Shown piece after piece: positions 12,880 to 21,625 of a stretch of 28,302 bases of DNA (positions within the stretch are counted from its first letter, which is position 1; the number at the start of each line of letters is the position of its first letter). The DNA lies in contig WOGZ01000394.1 of NCBI GenBank assembly GCA_009733775.1, forward strand, positions 1-28,302, given 5' to 3'. The translations under genes and the position numbers were made by a program. Under the pieces are notes generated by a model. It saw only the letters and a list, made by a program, of their open reading frames with translations. It was not told the origin of the DNA and made no database searches. Source of the DNA: Alectoria sarmentosa. Its lineage: Eukaryota > Ascomycota > Lecanoromycetes > Lecanorales > Parmeliaceae.

Positions 12880-13860
12880 CATCAACGACTTTATATTCCC
12901 TCATCATTAATTAAGAAAATCTTATACTTAATATACGAAAACGGTTATTCGAGATTTCAAAGATATTATGAAATTATATCAATATTCTAATATATTCGAG
13001 ACCTCTTTAATTAATTATGAAAATTTATTCGTTATTATTCAAACTATCAAATTCTTTAAACGAGACGTTATTAACTTTATAAGTCGTTATTTTTAATAAA
13101 GTCGCCTTTTATATTATTTCACACGTTAACTTTTGATTTTATTCTCACATTATCGATTTTTGAAAGAGATGCTTATAACACGATTTTGTTAATCATTAAC
13201 AAATTCATTAAACGAATTATCAACATTTTAAAAAAATCTATTTGAAATATAATTTAATAAGTTGAAACATTAATTAATCGATTGAAATTATTTGATTAAA
13301 AAATCTTTAAAATAATTATTTTCGATAAAGATCGCAAATTTCTTTTCAAACTTTGACAAGTTATTTTTTAACATTTAAAAGTTTCGTTATTATATTTCAT
13401 TATTTATTATCTTCAAATTAATAATAATAATAAAAAAATCAATTAAATTATGAAAATCGCAATGCGCTTTTACATTCACACATTAAAAAATCCTTTTATA
13501 TAATCAAAGATTCTCTCTTATTTTCAAACTCTTTTAAACAATTTCGTATTCGCAATTATCGAAAAAACTCTCAACGAAATAACATATAAATTTATTTCGA
13601 ACATTGTTTTGAATTTACTCAATATTATTAACTCGTTAAAATTTTTACATATTCGAATTTCGACGAAAAACGTTATTTTCTTTATTAATATCAACGTCAA
13701 ATATCATTATAATAAATATTATCAATCAATATTTTTAAAAGTTAACGATTCAACCTTTTTGCGTCTTCATAAAAATTATAATATTTCGATAAATTTTGAA
13801 ATTATTAAAAAGTTATCGCAATAATATATCGATTCTTTTAAAGTTTTGAAAAGAATCGAT
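12880..13860 (+). pseudogene. integrase relic
   Basis: The N-terminal zinc domain is seen as LYIPSSLIKKILYLIYENG onward (about 12889) with its His/Cys ligands mostly turned to Tyr. The catalytic core follows: TFDFILTLS (about 13129, first Asp), IFDKDRKFL (about 13319, second Asp) and MKIAMRFYIHTL (13450 on), where Lys at 13453-13455 stands for the catalytic Glu, consistent with GAA to AAA. From 13609 to 13822 the frame is open and matches the post-core region of fungal Gypsy integrases (FLKVNDSTFLRLHKNY, then KKLSQQYIDSFKVLKRI). Inactive. Confidence 0.88.
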
Positions 13861-14007
13861 AAACTTATTTATCGTTTAAAAAATTTTGAAGATTAATAAA
13901 TATATTCAGTCTTCATCATATAACAATTGAAATCGATTTCGTTGAAAATGAATTCGTTCGATCGTTTAAAACCTAATTTTTTTTTTTCAATCTTTATAAA
14001 AGGCGAT

Positions 14008-14200
14008 ATCGAGTTTTTTAAATCGTATAAAATCGATCGCATTTTCAATAAAAAAACGATATAAAAAGAACGCGAAACAATTACGAAATACTTAATTAAA
14101 TGAAAAAAGTATAATTTTAAGTATAATAGATGATATAATGCGAAGACATTAAAAAATGCAGAGAATTTAATCAAGAAATATGAGAACGAACTATTACGTA
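14008..14200 (+). pseudogene. integrase C-terminal chromodomain relic
   Basis: The Pol frame gives FKSYKIDRIFNKKTI, a stop, KERETITKYLIK, a stop, KKYNFKYNR, a stop, YNAKTLKNAENLIKKYENE. This fits a chromodomain: the start Y-x-V-E-x-I-L, the YLVKW-KGY core with Trp turned into stop and Gly into Lys, and the C-terminal helix L-x-N-A-x-x-L-I-x-x-Y-E. Such domains at the end of chromovirus integrases guide insertion into marked chromatin. It supports placing the element among chromodomain Gypsy elements. Confidence 0.8.
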
Positions 14201-14484
14201 TTCACGCTTTTCAAACAACATCGAAATAAACGCCGATTTTTAAATAGCGGGAAGAAATTTCTCGACCTCGATAAAAAAAATAAAGAATTTCTCAACAAAG
14301 AATTCCTCGACAATCGTTTCCAAAAATATTAGTTTAAGTCTCTGCGAGAATTTCGTTAATAGTAATTACGTTGCGAAGGAGCCGAAGGATCGTCAACATT
14401 GTTTTTAAAACGAAAGTTTAAGACATTGCTTGAGAATTGAGTTATAACGAGATCATTATGCTTTTCTTTTTATCGATGAAATGT

Positions 14485-14664
14485 TGTTATAACAAGAACG
14501 TAGTTTGACGAGATATTTATCTTGTTATTATAGTTTGATTGTTAAAAAAGTATTTTAACAAGGTTCTTAGCTTAGCATTACAAATAATTAAATTTCGATA
14601 AAAAAAATAAAGCTTTATACATCACACAATGCATATATGCTTCTATCATAAAACTATCATAATA
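14485..14664 (+). repeat. 3' LTR of the Ty3/Gypsy element
   Basis: It starts TGTTATAACAAG and ends cataata, followed by the target duplication taaag (14665-14669). Gap-free alignment to the 5' LTR gives about 34 differences in 180 positions by hand count, all C/T or G/A, in both directions. The upstream 20 bp (cttttctttttatcgatgaa) is not a clear polypurine tract. Confidence 0.92.
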
Positions 14665-14669
14665 TAAAG

Positions 14670-14825
14670 TTTTTATTAATACGATTTTTTAAATTTATTA
14701 ATTAATATAAATGAAATAAATAAGATAGTTTAATTATAATGTTAAAATTAATATAAAATTATATTATATAAGTGTGTTAAATAAAATAATTAAGTGAAAA
14801 GAAAATATATATATATATAAAAAGG
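14670..14825. other. AT-rich spacer between retrotransposon and gene island
   Basis: This continues the RIP-like composition and ends in a short (ta)n run at about 14806-14819. No gene is seen. Composition changes sharply at about 14830-14880. Confidence 0.7.
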
Positions 14826-14880
14826 CATTTATATGAAAGCAAATGTCTTTATCAAGACACGCTAAGCCCAATCGGATAAT
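14826..14880 (-). repeat. Truncated LTR-like fragment at the left edge of the gene island
   Basis: Read on the minus strand from 14880, this gives atccgattgggcttagcgtg, then tcttgata. It aligns to the internal part of the TRIM LTRs further right (atcgaattaagcttaacgcg, then acttaata, at 27756-27783), mostly through C/T and G/A differences. It also resembles the core at 25968-25995. It looks like a less mutated piece of the same LTR family in reverse orientation. No second end or target duplication is visible. Confidence 0.5.
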
Positions 14881-15880
14881 GTTAAAGGAATGTGGTGTCA
14901 AAGGGAAGTCAGCCCTATTAAGGATGTAGGGTACGCTCGTAACATAGGCAAGAATCCAAGAGTTTGACGCTTTCCCAAGTACAAACCGTATCTGATCAAA
15001 AATGGAGCTACAAGCGTACAATCATGACGCAGGAAGGCGACGGCGACAACGATAACGGAAGAGGTGTAAACAGGAGTGACAGCAATTGAAATTGAACACT
15101 GATACTCTATCATCACCAGAAGATTCGATGTAGCATTGCACCCAAATCCAAGAGGAATCCCATGGGAGTCAGCGCCCTCCATGGGGGGCTCCCAATGAGA
15201 GACGGCGCACTCGTACAAGCGCAGTAGTATTCGTGGAGGATGAATGAAAGGAAAGGGTGGAAAGGACTGTGAAATTTGGTTCGCGCGGAAACGAATCCCT
15301 GCATACTAGTATATCATGTCCCTCTAGTACTGTAGAACGATCGAAACGTGTGTAGTAGGCGACTATGCCTGAGAGACGTGTACAATGGTGCGAAGATGAT
15401 GCGACCTTATCTTCAAGATTGTTTGATGCACGTCTCCCGCCAATGAACAGTGAGAGAGCAGACGGAAGTTGGGCTAGAAGGCGCGACCATGTAACATGAT
15501 GCTCGTAGAATAAAATTCCGGTACACTGTAAAGTGCAGTCTGGAAGAGTAAATGACGCAAAGACTGGATGCCATCCGGCACCACGTCTCACGCTGGTACA
15601 TGGTCTCGTACTTAGTCTTTTAATGGAAAGTCGTTGATTCCAGGTGGAACAGTTGGTAGGTTCACTTTTGGATAGCGAGTTACAATACGTCGAGTTTCTC
15701 GGATCGCCTTAGCGAAGAAATTAGAGCAGAGTAAAGTCGAGTGCTGGAGCAATGATGAATAACAGAGTATAATTGCCCGTATACCCGTAGAGTAAAATGG
15801 ACTTCAAACAGGCCGGGAACCGGAACAGCAGAGACTAATAAATAGAAACTACTATGTACATTAATTTAGAGAGACATCAA

Positions 15881-15912
15881 GAGAGAGAGAGAGAGAAAGA
15901 GAAAGAGAGAGG
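15881..15912. repeat. GA-rich microsatellite
   Basis: A purine run dominated by (ga)n with two aaag interruptions. It is a simple repeat in the non-coding region ahead of the transcription factor gene. Confidence 0.85.
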
Positions 15913-16055
15913 ATCGTCACGAGGCGTCTCACACTAAATGTAGATCATTAGAATCCCATGTAAATCCGAGGATCTCATCTAGCACTACTTTTAGTAGAGG
16001 TGACGATTTTCCGATGTCAATACGACTACTTAATACTCATAGGCTCTGCGCCTTT

Positions 16056-16076
16056 GGATTCCAAAGTTTGGAATCC
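16056..16076. repeat. 21-bp near-perfect palindrome
   Basis: The left arm GGATTCCAAA and right arm TTTGGAATCC are exact reverse complements around one central G. A second overlapping fold, CTTTGG-att-CCAAAG (16052-16066), competes with it. It lies about 0.78 kb upstream of the transcription factor start, and could be a binding site for a dimeric factor or a chance hairpin. Confidence 0.8.
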
Positions 16077-16164
16077 TGCACATCTTGGTGTCGGAAGTAC
16101 CGTCACGCCGTTGGCAATTATTTGCTAAGGTAAATTCTATCCATCCTTCCCGTACTCTGCTTTA

Positions 16165-16188
16165 CATGGATGATGGATGATGGATGGC
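16165..16188. repeat. Short (gatg/gat) tandem repeat
   Basis: Three tandem tggatga-type units followed by tggatgg. Short low-complexity repeat, no function inferred. Confidence 0.7.
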
Positions 16189-16839
16189 TGGGTCTCAGCC
16201 ACACAAACGTGAAATTCGCGAATAATTGCAAGCTGCATATGCAGTAGCATGTCATGTACCTTAGGCAACATTAATTCTACTACTCCAAACTCGCTTTAGC
16301 CTTCACCCGCTCATCTGGTGGTACCTTGCACGGAGATTTTCCAACGGCTCAATTCTCCCAATTCTCTTCCTTCCTAATTCACTCACTGGAACGTCCATGT
16401 TTCTCTTCACCTTGCCTGTCTGTCCCTTTCCTCCGCTGCATCCTCGCAGTCTGTGACTGGCTATTGCCCCGACCACCGCACCGTGCTTTGGCGGACAGGT
16501 AGAGGGAGAGCTGCCTCCACGAACAAGGAAGAAATTGGTGCAACGTCATCTACAACTTCCACCTTCAAGATGGATGCTGCTCTACAAGATGCTTCTTGAG
16601 TTGTTTTCTTTTCCATGGGGTAGAGTCACGGCGGAATTCACGACGATCACGACTTGAAAGAAACATCCAGCTCGCACATGATCGACTTAACGAATAATGA
16701 GCCCTTCCTGCATTCTGCAGAACATCCACGTCCCCTCGGCCCGTGGGTGAAACCGTCTTTGTAGGATCCTGGCAATTGTCGAGAAAGGCATACACTGCCT
16801 CTCAGACCTTTACCCTCTGTTCCCTTTTCCGATGATCCT

Positions 16840-19173
16840 ATGTCACGAACTTATATAGGACCATTTGGTAGGATTCTACCCATTCTCGATGGCAACGAGC
16901 CTGAGCAGCAGCAATTTCCCATTGATGAAACGCGAACCAACATGGCGACATACCAGCTTCCTCCTCCAGAAAGGCTACAATTTGGCAGTGACACTAGTCC
17001 TGGTTTTACAGAGCCAATTCGATACAATACTATAAGCCAGTCGAGAAGACCTCAGGAAACAACCAGCCCCGTGTACAATGAGCAGCCCAGGTCATCCCCC
17101 CATGAGCAACTGCCACCCGTTCGCCAACTCTTTTCTCCGCCGTCCTCGAATATTCAACCGTCTCAGTATCCACTGCAGCACGACACCAACCTGTCTCAAA
17201 GGCGTTCCACTCTGCCTTCTGATCCCCGATCAATCCCTGGTCAACCAGCACAGGTCACACAGTATCCCTACCAAAGCAGCTTGCCTCCGCCCCCGTTACC
17301 CTCGCAACTCCAAACCCAGATAATCACTAATGTCCGGAACGAACTTCGGAACAACCCTTCGGGTCGGCAGCCTCCACCATCACCATACAATCCCCACCAA
17401 GCCCTAAGCGCAACTTCCTATCCCGCCTCCTATCCAGCTTACTCTGAACGACCTCCGCAAATCCCGTATTCTGTTGCACAACAAACTCATCATGCGCCAC
17501 CACCAAATCCTCCTCATACCCACCGAAGTCCTCCATTGGATGCTCCTCGACCTCAACAGGTGATTCCGATGAACGTTTCTGTCCAATACTATCAAGAAAA
17601 TCCCGCCGACTACGACGTGTCTTCGTCCTCTATACCTGGTCACGAACAAAGCCCACCAGCGGCGGAGAATAACGTCAAGCCAATGGCGCGTGTAGTGGGA
17701 GAAGCGGACGTACCAGGACAAGGACCCAGCTGGGTATATGAGGACGGTACGACCTGTAAGAAGATCATTGATGGGGAGGAGGTCAATGCGCAGTGGGGTG
17801 TCACAAAGGCCGGCAAGCCGCGCAAGCGTCTTGCAATTGCATGCACGACTTGCAGGGAAAAGAAGATAAAGTGCGACCCTGCGGAGCCAAAGTGCGTTCA
17901 ATGCGAGAAATTTGGCAGGGAATGCAGATTCACAACAGCGTAAGTCTTGATTTACCCTGAAATCCTTGTAAATCTGCTATTCTATAAAACCACGGAATTC
18001 TTGACCGATTGTGTTCATCCTTTGTTTCTTGTTTTTGAAGCTTTACGGCCGGGGCTGTGCAATACCTTGCCTTTCCTACCCCCCATCAATGTACTGATGT
18101 TTTTTGTAGATTTCGCTATCAACGTACCAGTCCAGAATCACCTTCTTACCATTCCCAGGCGCGTACTCCACCAATAGATATAAAGATCGAACCATCCACT
18201 CAGTCAACTCTGCCGTCAGATTCGAAAGCTGCCAGCAGGAAAGAGCAGACATTGCTCAAACGACGAAATTCTTCTCCACAGATCAGTCAGATCAAAATTT
18301 CTGGAACAAATGAAGCAAAGCACCATGACCACAAGCCACCCCTCAAAAAACAACGATCAAGTCCTTCAAGACCGTTATCACCAAAGACGGAGCGTAAGCT
18401 CCTTCCATTGACGAGTCAAGCACAAGAGGCCCGTTATCCAAAAGCAGAGACGATACACAAAGGAATCGAATCGAAAATCGCCCTTGATCAAGTCGCTCCA
18501 CTCTTGTCTGCCAAAGCGGAGTTGAGGATAATTGAAGAGCTTAAAGCTCGAAGAGACAGAGTTCTGCGGGCAGTTGAACAGCAATGCGAGGATGATTGCC
18601 GGAAAGGAATGAGGCCATGCTCGATAATGTTGCGACTCGAAATCATGCTCGGAGGGTTCGCGGAATCATGGGCGAAGTGATCACCGTCCTTTACTTCTCA
18701 TTCAGGCAAGCAATCATACGTCCATCCAAACCGACTATCTTGACCTCAACTCCTTTGTTCAGCTACAAATCAATACCCTATGGCCCTTGCAAATCAAATC
18801 CTATCAGACTACCTTTCCACGAGCCTTGTTCACTAGTGCTGTCAAGTGCACAAAAGCATTAGATACAATGATTGACGTTGGAACGCCTCTTACGACATTA
18901 TTAGTGCGAGGGCAGGAGTGGTTTATAGAGCTCCCAGATCGGAAACCTCGTGACCGAGAAGGACGGAATGACGACAAATTATTGATACTAGCTGAAGTGT
19001 GGTGAATGTCCATACAATTGTACGATACCCCTTTTTCTCACACCATTTCGCTGCATTCACAGACATGGCATATCTTGCGTGAACAGGACATGAAAGGGTC
19101 TAAAGCAAATGACAGGGATAGATGGTTAGGTTATTTACCACCGTCTCAATTGGTTGGCAAGCTTATCATTTGA
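16840..19173 (+). CDS. Zn2Cys6 (fungal binuclear cluster) transcription factor; C-terminal third in shifted frames
   Basis: Exon 1 (16840-17939) encodes 366 residues: a Pro/Gln/Ser-rich, probably disordered region to about 280, then TKAGKPRKRLA and a textbook C-x2-C-x6-C-x6-C-x2-C-x6-C cluster with Cys 335, 338, 345, 352, 355 and 362, which binds two zinc ions and DNA in the nucleus. The intron 17940-18109 (gtaagt...ttgtag) joins phase 2 to exon 2, which adds a basic Ser/Pro-rich part and a coiled coil (AELRIIEELKARRDRVLRAV). Plain reading stops at 18680. However, a coding-like segment continues one frame over (about 18608-18690), then another (18706-18996), then through a probable intron 18997-19062 to a stop at 19173. 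So there is either an indel-damaged gene, sequence errors, or unusual splicing. Start: first ATG after an in-frame stop near 16762; Met35 (16942) is the alternative. No confident orthologue. Confidence 0.82.
17940..18109 (+). other. Intron 1 of the Zn2Cys6 factor
   Basis: Donor gtaagt directly after the cluster, acceptor ttttttgtag with a tactgat branch-like sequence shortly before it. Splicing joins GC to A, keeping Ala367 and continuing FRYQRTSPES. At 170 nt it is longer than the other introns here. A shorter alternative ending at ...gtttttgaag (about 18040) is possible but leaves a poorer frame. Confidence 0.8.
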
Positions 19174-19475
19174 AATCTAAAAGCAAGCGTTGAACGAGAG
19201 CCAGAGGGCTGATTTCGATAAGTATAGACCCATTTGTAACACAATTCCAGCGCTCCATGTATCTATATATCCCCTACAATTGCATAATCCTACCTAGTGA
19301 CGTCCATGATTCGGCTTATTGCAAGACAACATTTATGATTTATTATCCCTTGCTTTTTACTCTTAGACCATTATGTCTTCATGTAAACAAAGGACCCGAG
19401 CGTTCCTTATGTAGCAAAATGGTATGGAATGCCTTTCGAAAACACAGATAGGCCGTGCCTGGAAACATACTAACA
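19174..19475. other. Convergent intergenic region
   Basis: About 300 bp between the ends of two convergent genes (transcription factor + and complex I subunit -). No gene is seen; it should hold both 3' untranslated regions. Confidence 0.6.
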
Positions 19476-20276
19476 TTAGCGTTGACCAAAGGGCTCGTCA
19501 TTGACCCTTTGAGACTCCGGCACCTCTGCTGGATGTCCCACAGGCTCCAGTGGATAGATTGTAGATGGCAAACTCTGAAGAAGCTTCCGATGATGCTCAT
19601 GTGCCTGCCATTGAGAATCAGTATTTTGAATCAAGGATTTCCATTGCACAATCTCGTGAAGGGGCTCTTACGAAGGGCAGACCACAATAAGTACACCAAC
19701 AGATCTGAGGCTTGTCCACGTTGATGAAAATCTTCGGATGTCCCAATGGCCCTCCACCTCCGTCACATGACACAGTCCTTGTCTTTGTCCATCTTACGGG
19801 CTGCTTATGAATGAGACTGATGGCTGCTTCTGGTTGGGGCTACGCAACTCCCCATCCGAGTCAGCCAGTTCCTCAGCATCGCTCTCCTAGATCTGTAAGA
19901 CATTGCACGAGCTGACAGAACACACCTGATACTCCATAATGGTCTGTTCGAACCTCGGACCACTCATCGCCCTCTCCCTTGGCTGCTGACTCCTGCTCCA
20001 CACCTCTTTCCTATTAGGCGCCTGCATCACCCGCTGCCGTTCGCTGTCCTCCGGTATCTCCTGCAACGGGCGGTCCGAGTCACGCAAACCTTGGGGTGAG
20101 ATTGGCACGGCGTTTGAGTCGGAGACATTTTGCACAGGCTTTGGTGGTGATGGGTCGTCAGTGGGGACCCGGTCTGAGGTTTTGTCGCTGGTGGAATACA
20201 GGCGGAGAGGCAAGAGGCGGGGATGTAGACAGGAAAGCATTAAGGATACCCGAGCGCCCCGGATAGGGGTAAGCAT
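19476..20276 (-). CDS. NDUFS6: Mitochondrial complex I zinc-binding subunit, NDUFS6-like (zf-CHCC)
   Basis: Three exons read on the minus strand: 20276-19926 (117 codons), 19839-19672 (56) and 19604-19476 (42 plus stop), all in phase 0, giving 215 residues. Introns are 86 nt (19925-19840, donor gtgtgt, acceptor gcgtag, CTGAC branch site) and 67 nt (19671-19605, gtaaga...ggcag). The N-terminus MLTPIRGARVSLMLSC is Arg-rich and amphipathic with no acidic residues, a mitochondrial presequence. The conserved part holds MSGPRFEQTIMEYQ, then CDGGGGPLGHPKIFINVDKP and CTYCGLPF. Predicted zinc ligands are Cys142, His151, Cys166 and Cys169, as in the NDUFS6 family, a peripheral complex I subunit bridging the N- and Q-modules and needed late in assembly. 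The C-terminal exon (AHEHHRKLLQSLPSTIYPLE) is typical of fungal forms. Met53 of the longer open frame is chosen as start because it opens the presequence. Confidence 0.94.
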
Positions 20277-20544
20277 AGTGACGGATGGTATCAACAGTCC
20301 GCGACTTTTCAAGACACTGAAAATGAGGTCGACTCTGAGTAGAGTATCACGTGAGTATCGAAGTTGGAGTATAACGACTCGGCTCACCTGCCATTCTAGG
20401 CTCCGCATTTTTGAATTCGTCCCCGTCAACACTCAACAACGATAATTTACCACATGAAATACATTACTCTGGTGGATTGTCTACTGGATCTTACGACTCC
20501 GTTTGTTCCTGGTCATTATATGTTATAGTATCGTAGCTGCCACA
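20277..20544. promoter_or_regulatory. Shared divergent promoter with TCACGTGA palindrome
   Basis: 268 bp separate the start codons of the complex I subunit (-) and the Mpp6-like gene (+). At 20347-20354 is the perfect 8-bp palindrome TCACGTGA, an E-box (CACGTG core) of the type bound by bHLH factors such as Cbf1 in yeasts. It is placed near the middle, so it could serve both genes. The site is seen; its use is inference. Confidence 0.6.
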
Positions 20545-21564
20545 ATGTCCAATCATTACCCTCCACAAGCACGCCCTTTAAAACCCATGTCCTCCCGCTT
20601 AATGACGATGAAGGTATTGTTCTCCAGCTTTTCTGTTCGCTTAATACTGGATTGTCTCGTTAATATGTGGTTGTTCAGTTCATGCAACGTGCTGCAGCTT
20701 CAACTCCTCTTTCCACCCCTCAATCGCAACCCCGCAACCCAGACGCTCCCCAGTCTAAACGCCAGAAAGTCTCCGCTGCTCCATCTTCGACAGCGACGCG
20801 ACCCTCTGATCTCCAGTTGATGCAAGCCACTTTAACAAAGGAGGAAGAGAAGAGGGAGAAAATTGTTGAGAGACTAGCAGAGGAGGCCGGAGAAACAAAA
20901 TGGGTTCTGAGTACTGTGAATGCAGAAGAGGGAAACGATGTGGGAGGGCTACGGGTGGCCAATGCTGGGTACTCGGATATCAACCAAGAAGCTTGGAGAC
21001 CTGCTATGGTAGGGCGAAGGAGTTTCGGAAACTTCAATCGAGAATTGGAGGTAAATCTTGTCATTGTCTTCAACTCCCCTCCACTGATGATCCTTTGAAC
21101 TACATCTTTAGTTAACATATATCTTGCTCACTTAGAAGCGTCAAGATAGTGCAGCCGATGAATTTTCGTCATCCAATGAGAATTATGCCCAAGCGAGGCA
21201 AATCGACGGCGAAGACAGTGATGATCCTGCTGGTACAAAAGGTTTGATCTCCGCATCGAAAGAGGAGGCCATAAAGCGCGCCAATGATGAGCGACACCGG
21301 CGCAAACAACAGCGGAGAGCTGAAAAGGCTGAGCTAGCGCGTCTGGGTGGCAAGCGAAGACACAAAGACGTGAAGTTGTTATCCTCTATTTCAGGTGGTG
21401 GCGGGGGTGGAGGCAAACCTGGTGGCAGTAGCAAGCAGGGCATGGAGTGTTACTCGTGCGGCGAGAAAGGTCACACCAAGAGGGACTGTCCACAGAAAGG
21501 GAAGCGAAGGGACGAGGACTGGCATGGTGGGCCTGCGAAGAGATCTAGATCATTGTTAGACTAA
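20545..21564 (+). CDS. MPP6: Mpp6-like nuclear exosome cofactor with C-terminal CCHC zinc knuckle
   Basis: Three exons, 20545-20613 (23 codons), 20679-21050 (124) and 21136-21564 (142 plus stop), all phase 0, give 289 residues. Introns are 65 nt (gtattg...ttcag) and 85 nt (gtaaat...cttag). Joining exons 1 and 2 creates SSRLMTMKFMQRA, the N-terminal signature of the Mpp6/MPHOSPH6 family (S-x-L-x-x-M-K-F-M-x-R), and residues 136-144 (GRRSFGNFN) match its second conserved block (GR-x-SF-x-x-FN). Mpp6 binds the nuclear RNA exosome and helps recruit the Mtr4 helicase for rRNA processing and decay. After a charged helix comes a Gly run, then CYSCGEKGHTKRDC (Cys252, Cys255, His260, Cys265), a zinc knuckle, and a basic tail with KRSRS. 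The shorter yeast and human Mpp6 lack a knuckle, to my knowledge. The ATG at 20545 (cacaATG) is chosen over the in-frame ATG at 20503 because family homology starts just after it. Confidence 0.88.
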
Positions 21565-21625
21565 TGAAAGATGGTGAAGAGCAAATACATATTTTCAGGT
21601 ATTGGAAGCATACTCATCTCAAAGA

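Larger units (their letters stand above)
7152..14669 (+). mobile_element. RIP-inactivated Ty3/Gypsy LTR retrotransposon with chromodomain
   Basis: The element runs 7157-14664, bounded by two 180-bp LTRs and flanked by a 5-bp direct duplication, taaag, at 7152-7156 and 14665-14669. The internal region (7337-14484) reads gag capsid, zinc-finger motif, protease, reverse transcriptase, RNase H, integrase and chromodomain in the order of a fungal Ty3/Gypsy chromovirus. Every domain I recognise lies in the same frame (codons starting at positions equal to 1 modulo 3), so the ancestor probably made one Gag-Pol polyprotein and almost no indels have built up. Stops are mainly TAA/TGA/TAG where Trp or Gln is expected. 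Catalytic residues are lost. The copy cannot be autonomous. It is less AT-rich than the flanking blocks, so it probably arrived later. Confidence 0.93.
14881..16839. other. 1.96-kb gene-poor left part of the island, probably promoter/leader of the transcription factor gene
   Basis: Balanced composition, not RIP-like. Small overlapping open frames occur on the minus strand (14764-15021, 14898-15218, 15169-15591, 16565-16795) but none has recognisable motifs, coherent codon use or good splice partners. The region holds a GA-rich microsatellite, a 21-bp palindrome and a short gatg-type tandem repeat. From about 16360 to 16460 it becomes pyrimidine-rich, typical of fungal core promoters. A 9-codon upstream ORF (16570-16599) would lie in the leader if transcription starts before it. 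Long upstream regions are common for fungal regulators. Confidence 0.5.

Noticed and set aside
14764..15591. Overlapping minus-strand open frames of 62-140 codons
   Set aside because: They overlap each other in different frames, have no motifs, and show no splice logic linking them. The first also runs into AT-rich DNA.
17404..17901. 165-codon minus-strand frame and other frames under the Zn2Cys6 exon
   Set aside because: Opposite-strand shadow of a well-supported coding exon with a clear zinc cluster; its composition (Arg/Trp/Leu-rich) mirrors the Pro/Ser-rich sense strand.
18057..18109. Start of the second transcription factor segment at the ATG at 18057 as a separate gene
   Set aside because: The sequence before 18110 ends in a good branch site and acceptor, and joining to 17939 keeps the frame directly after the zinc cluster, so one spliced gene is more likely.
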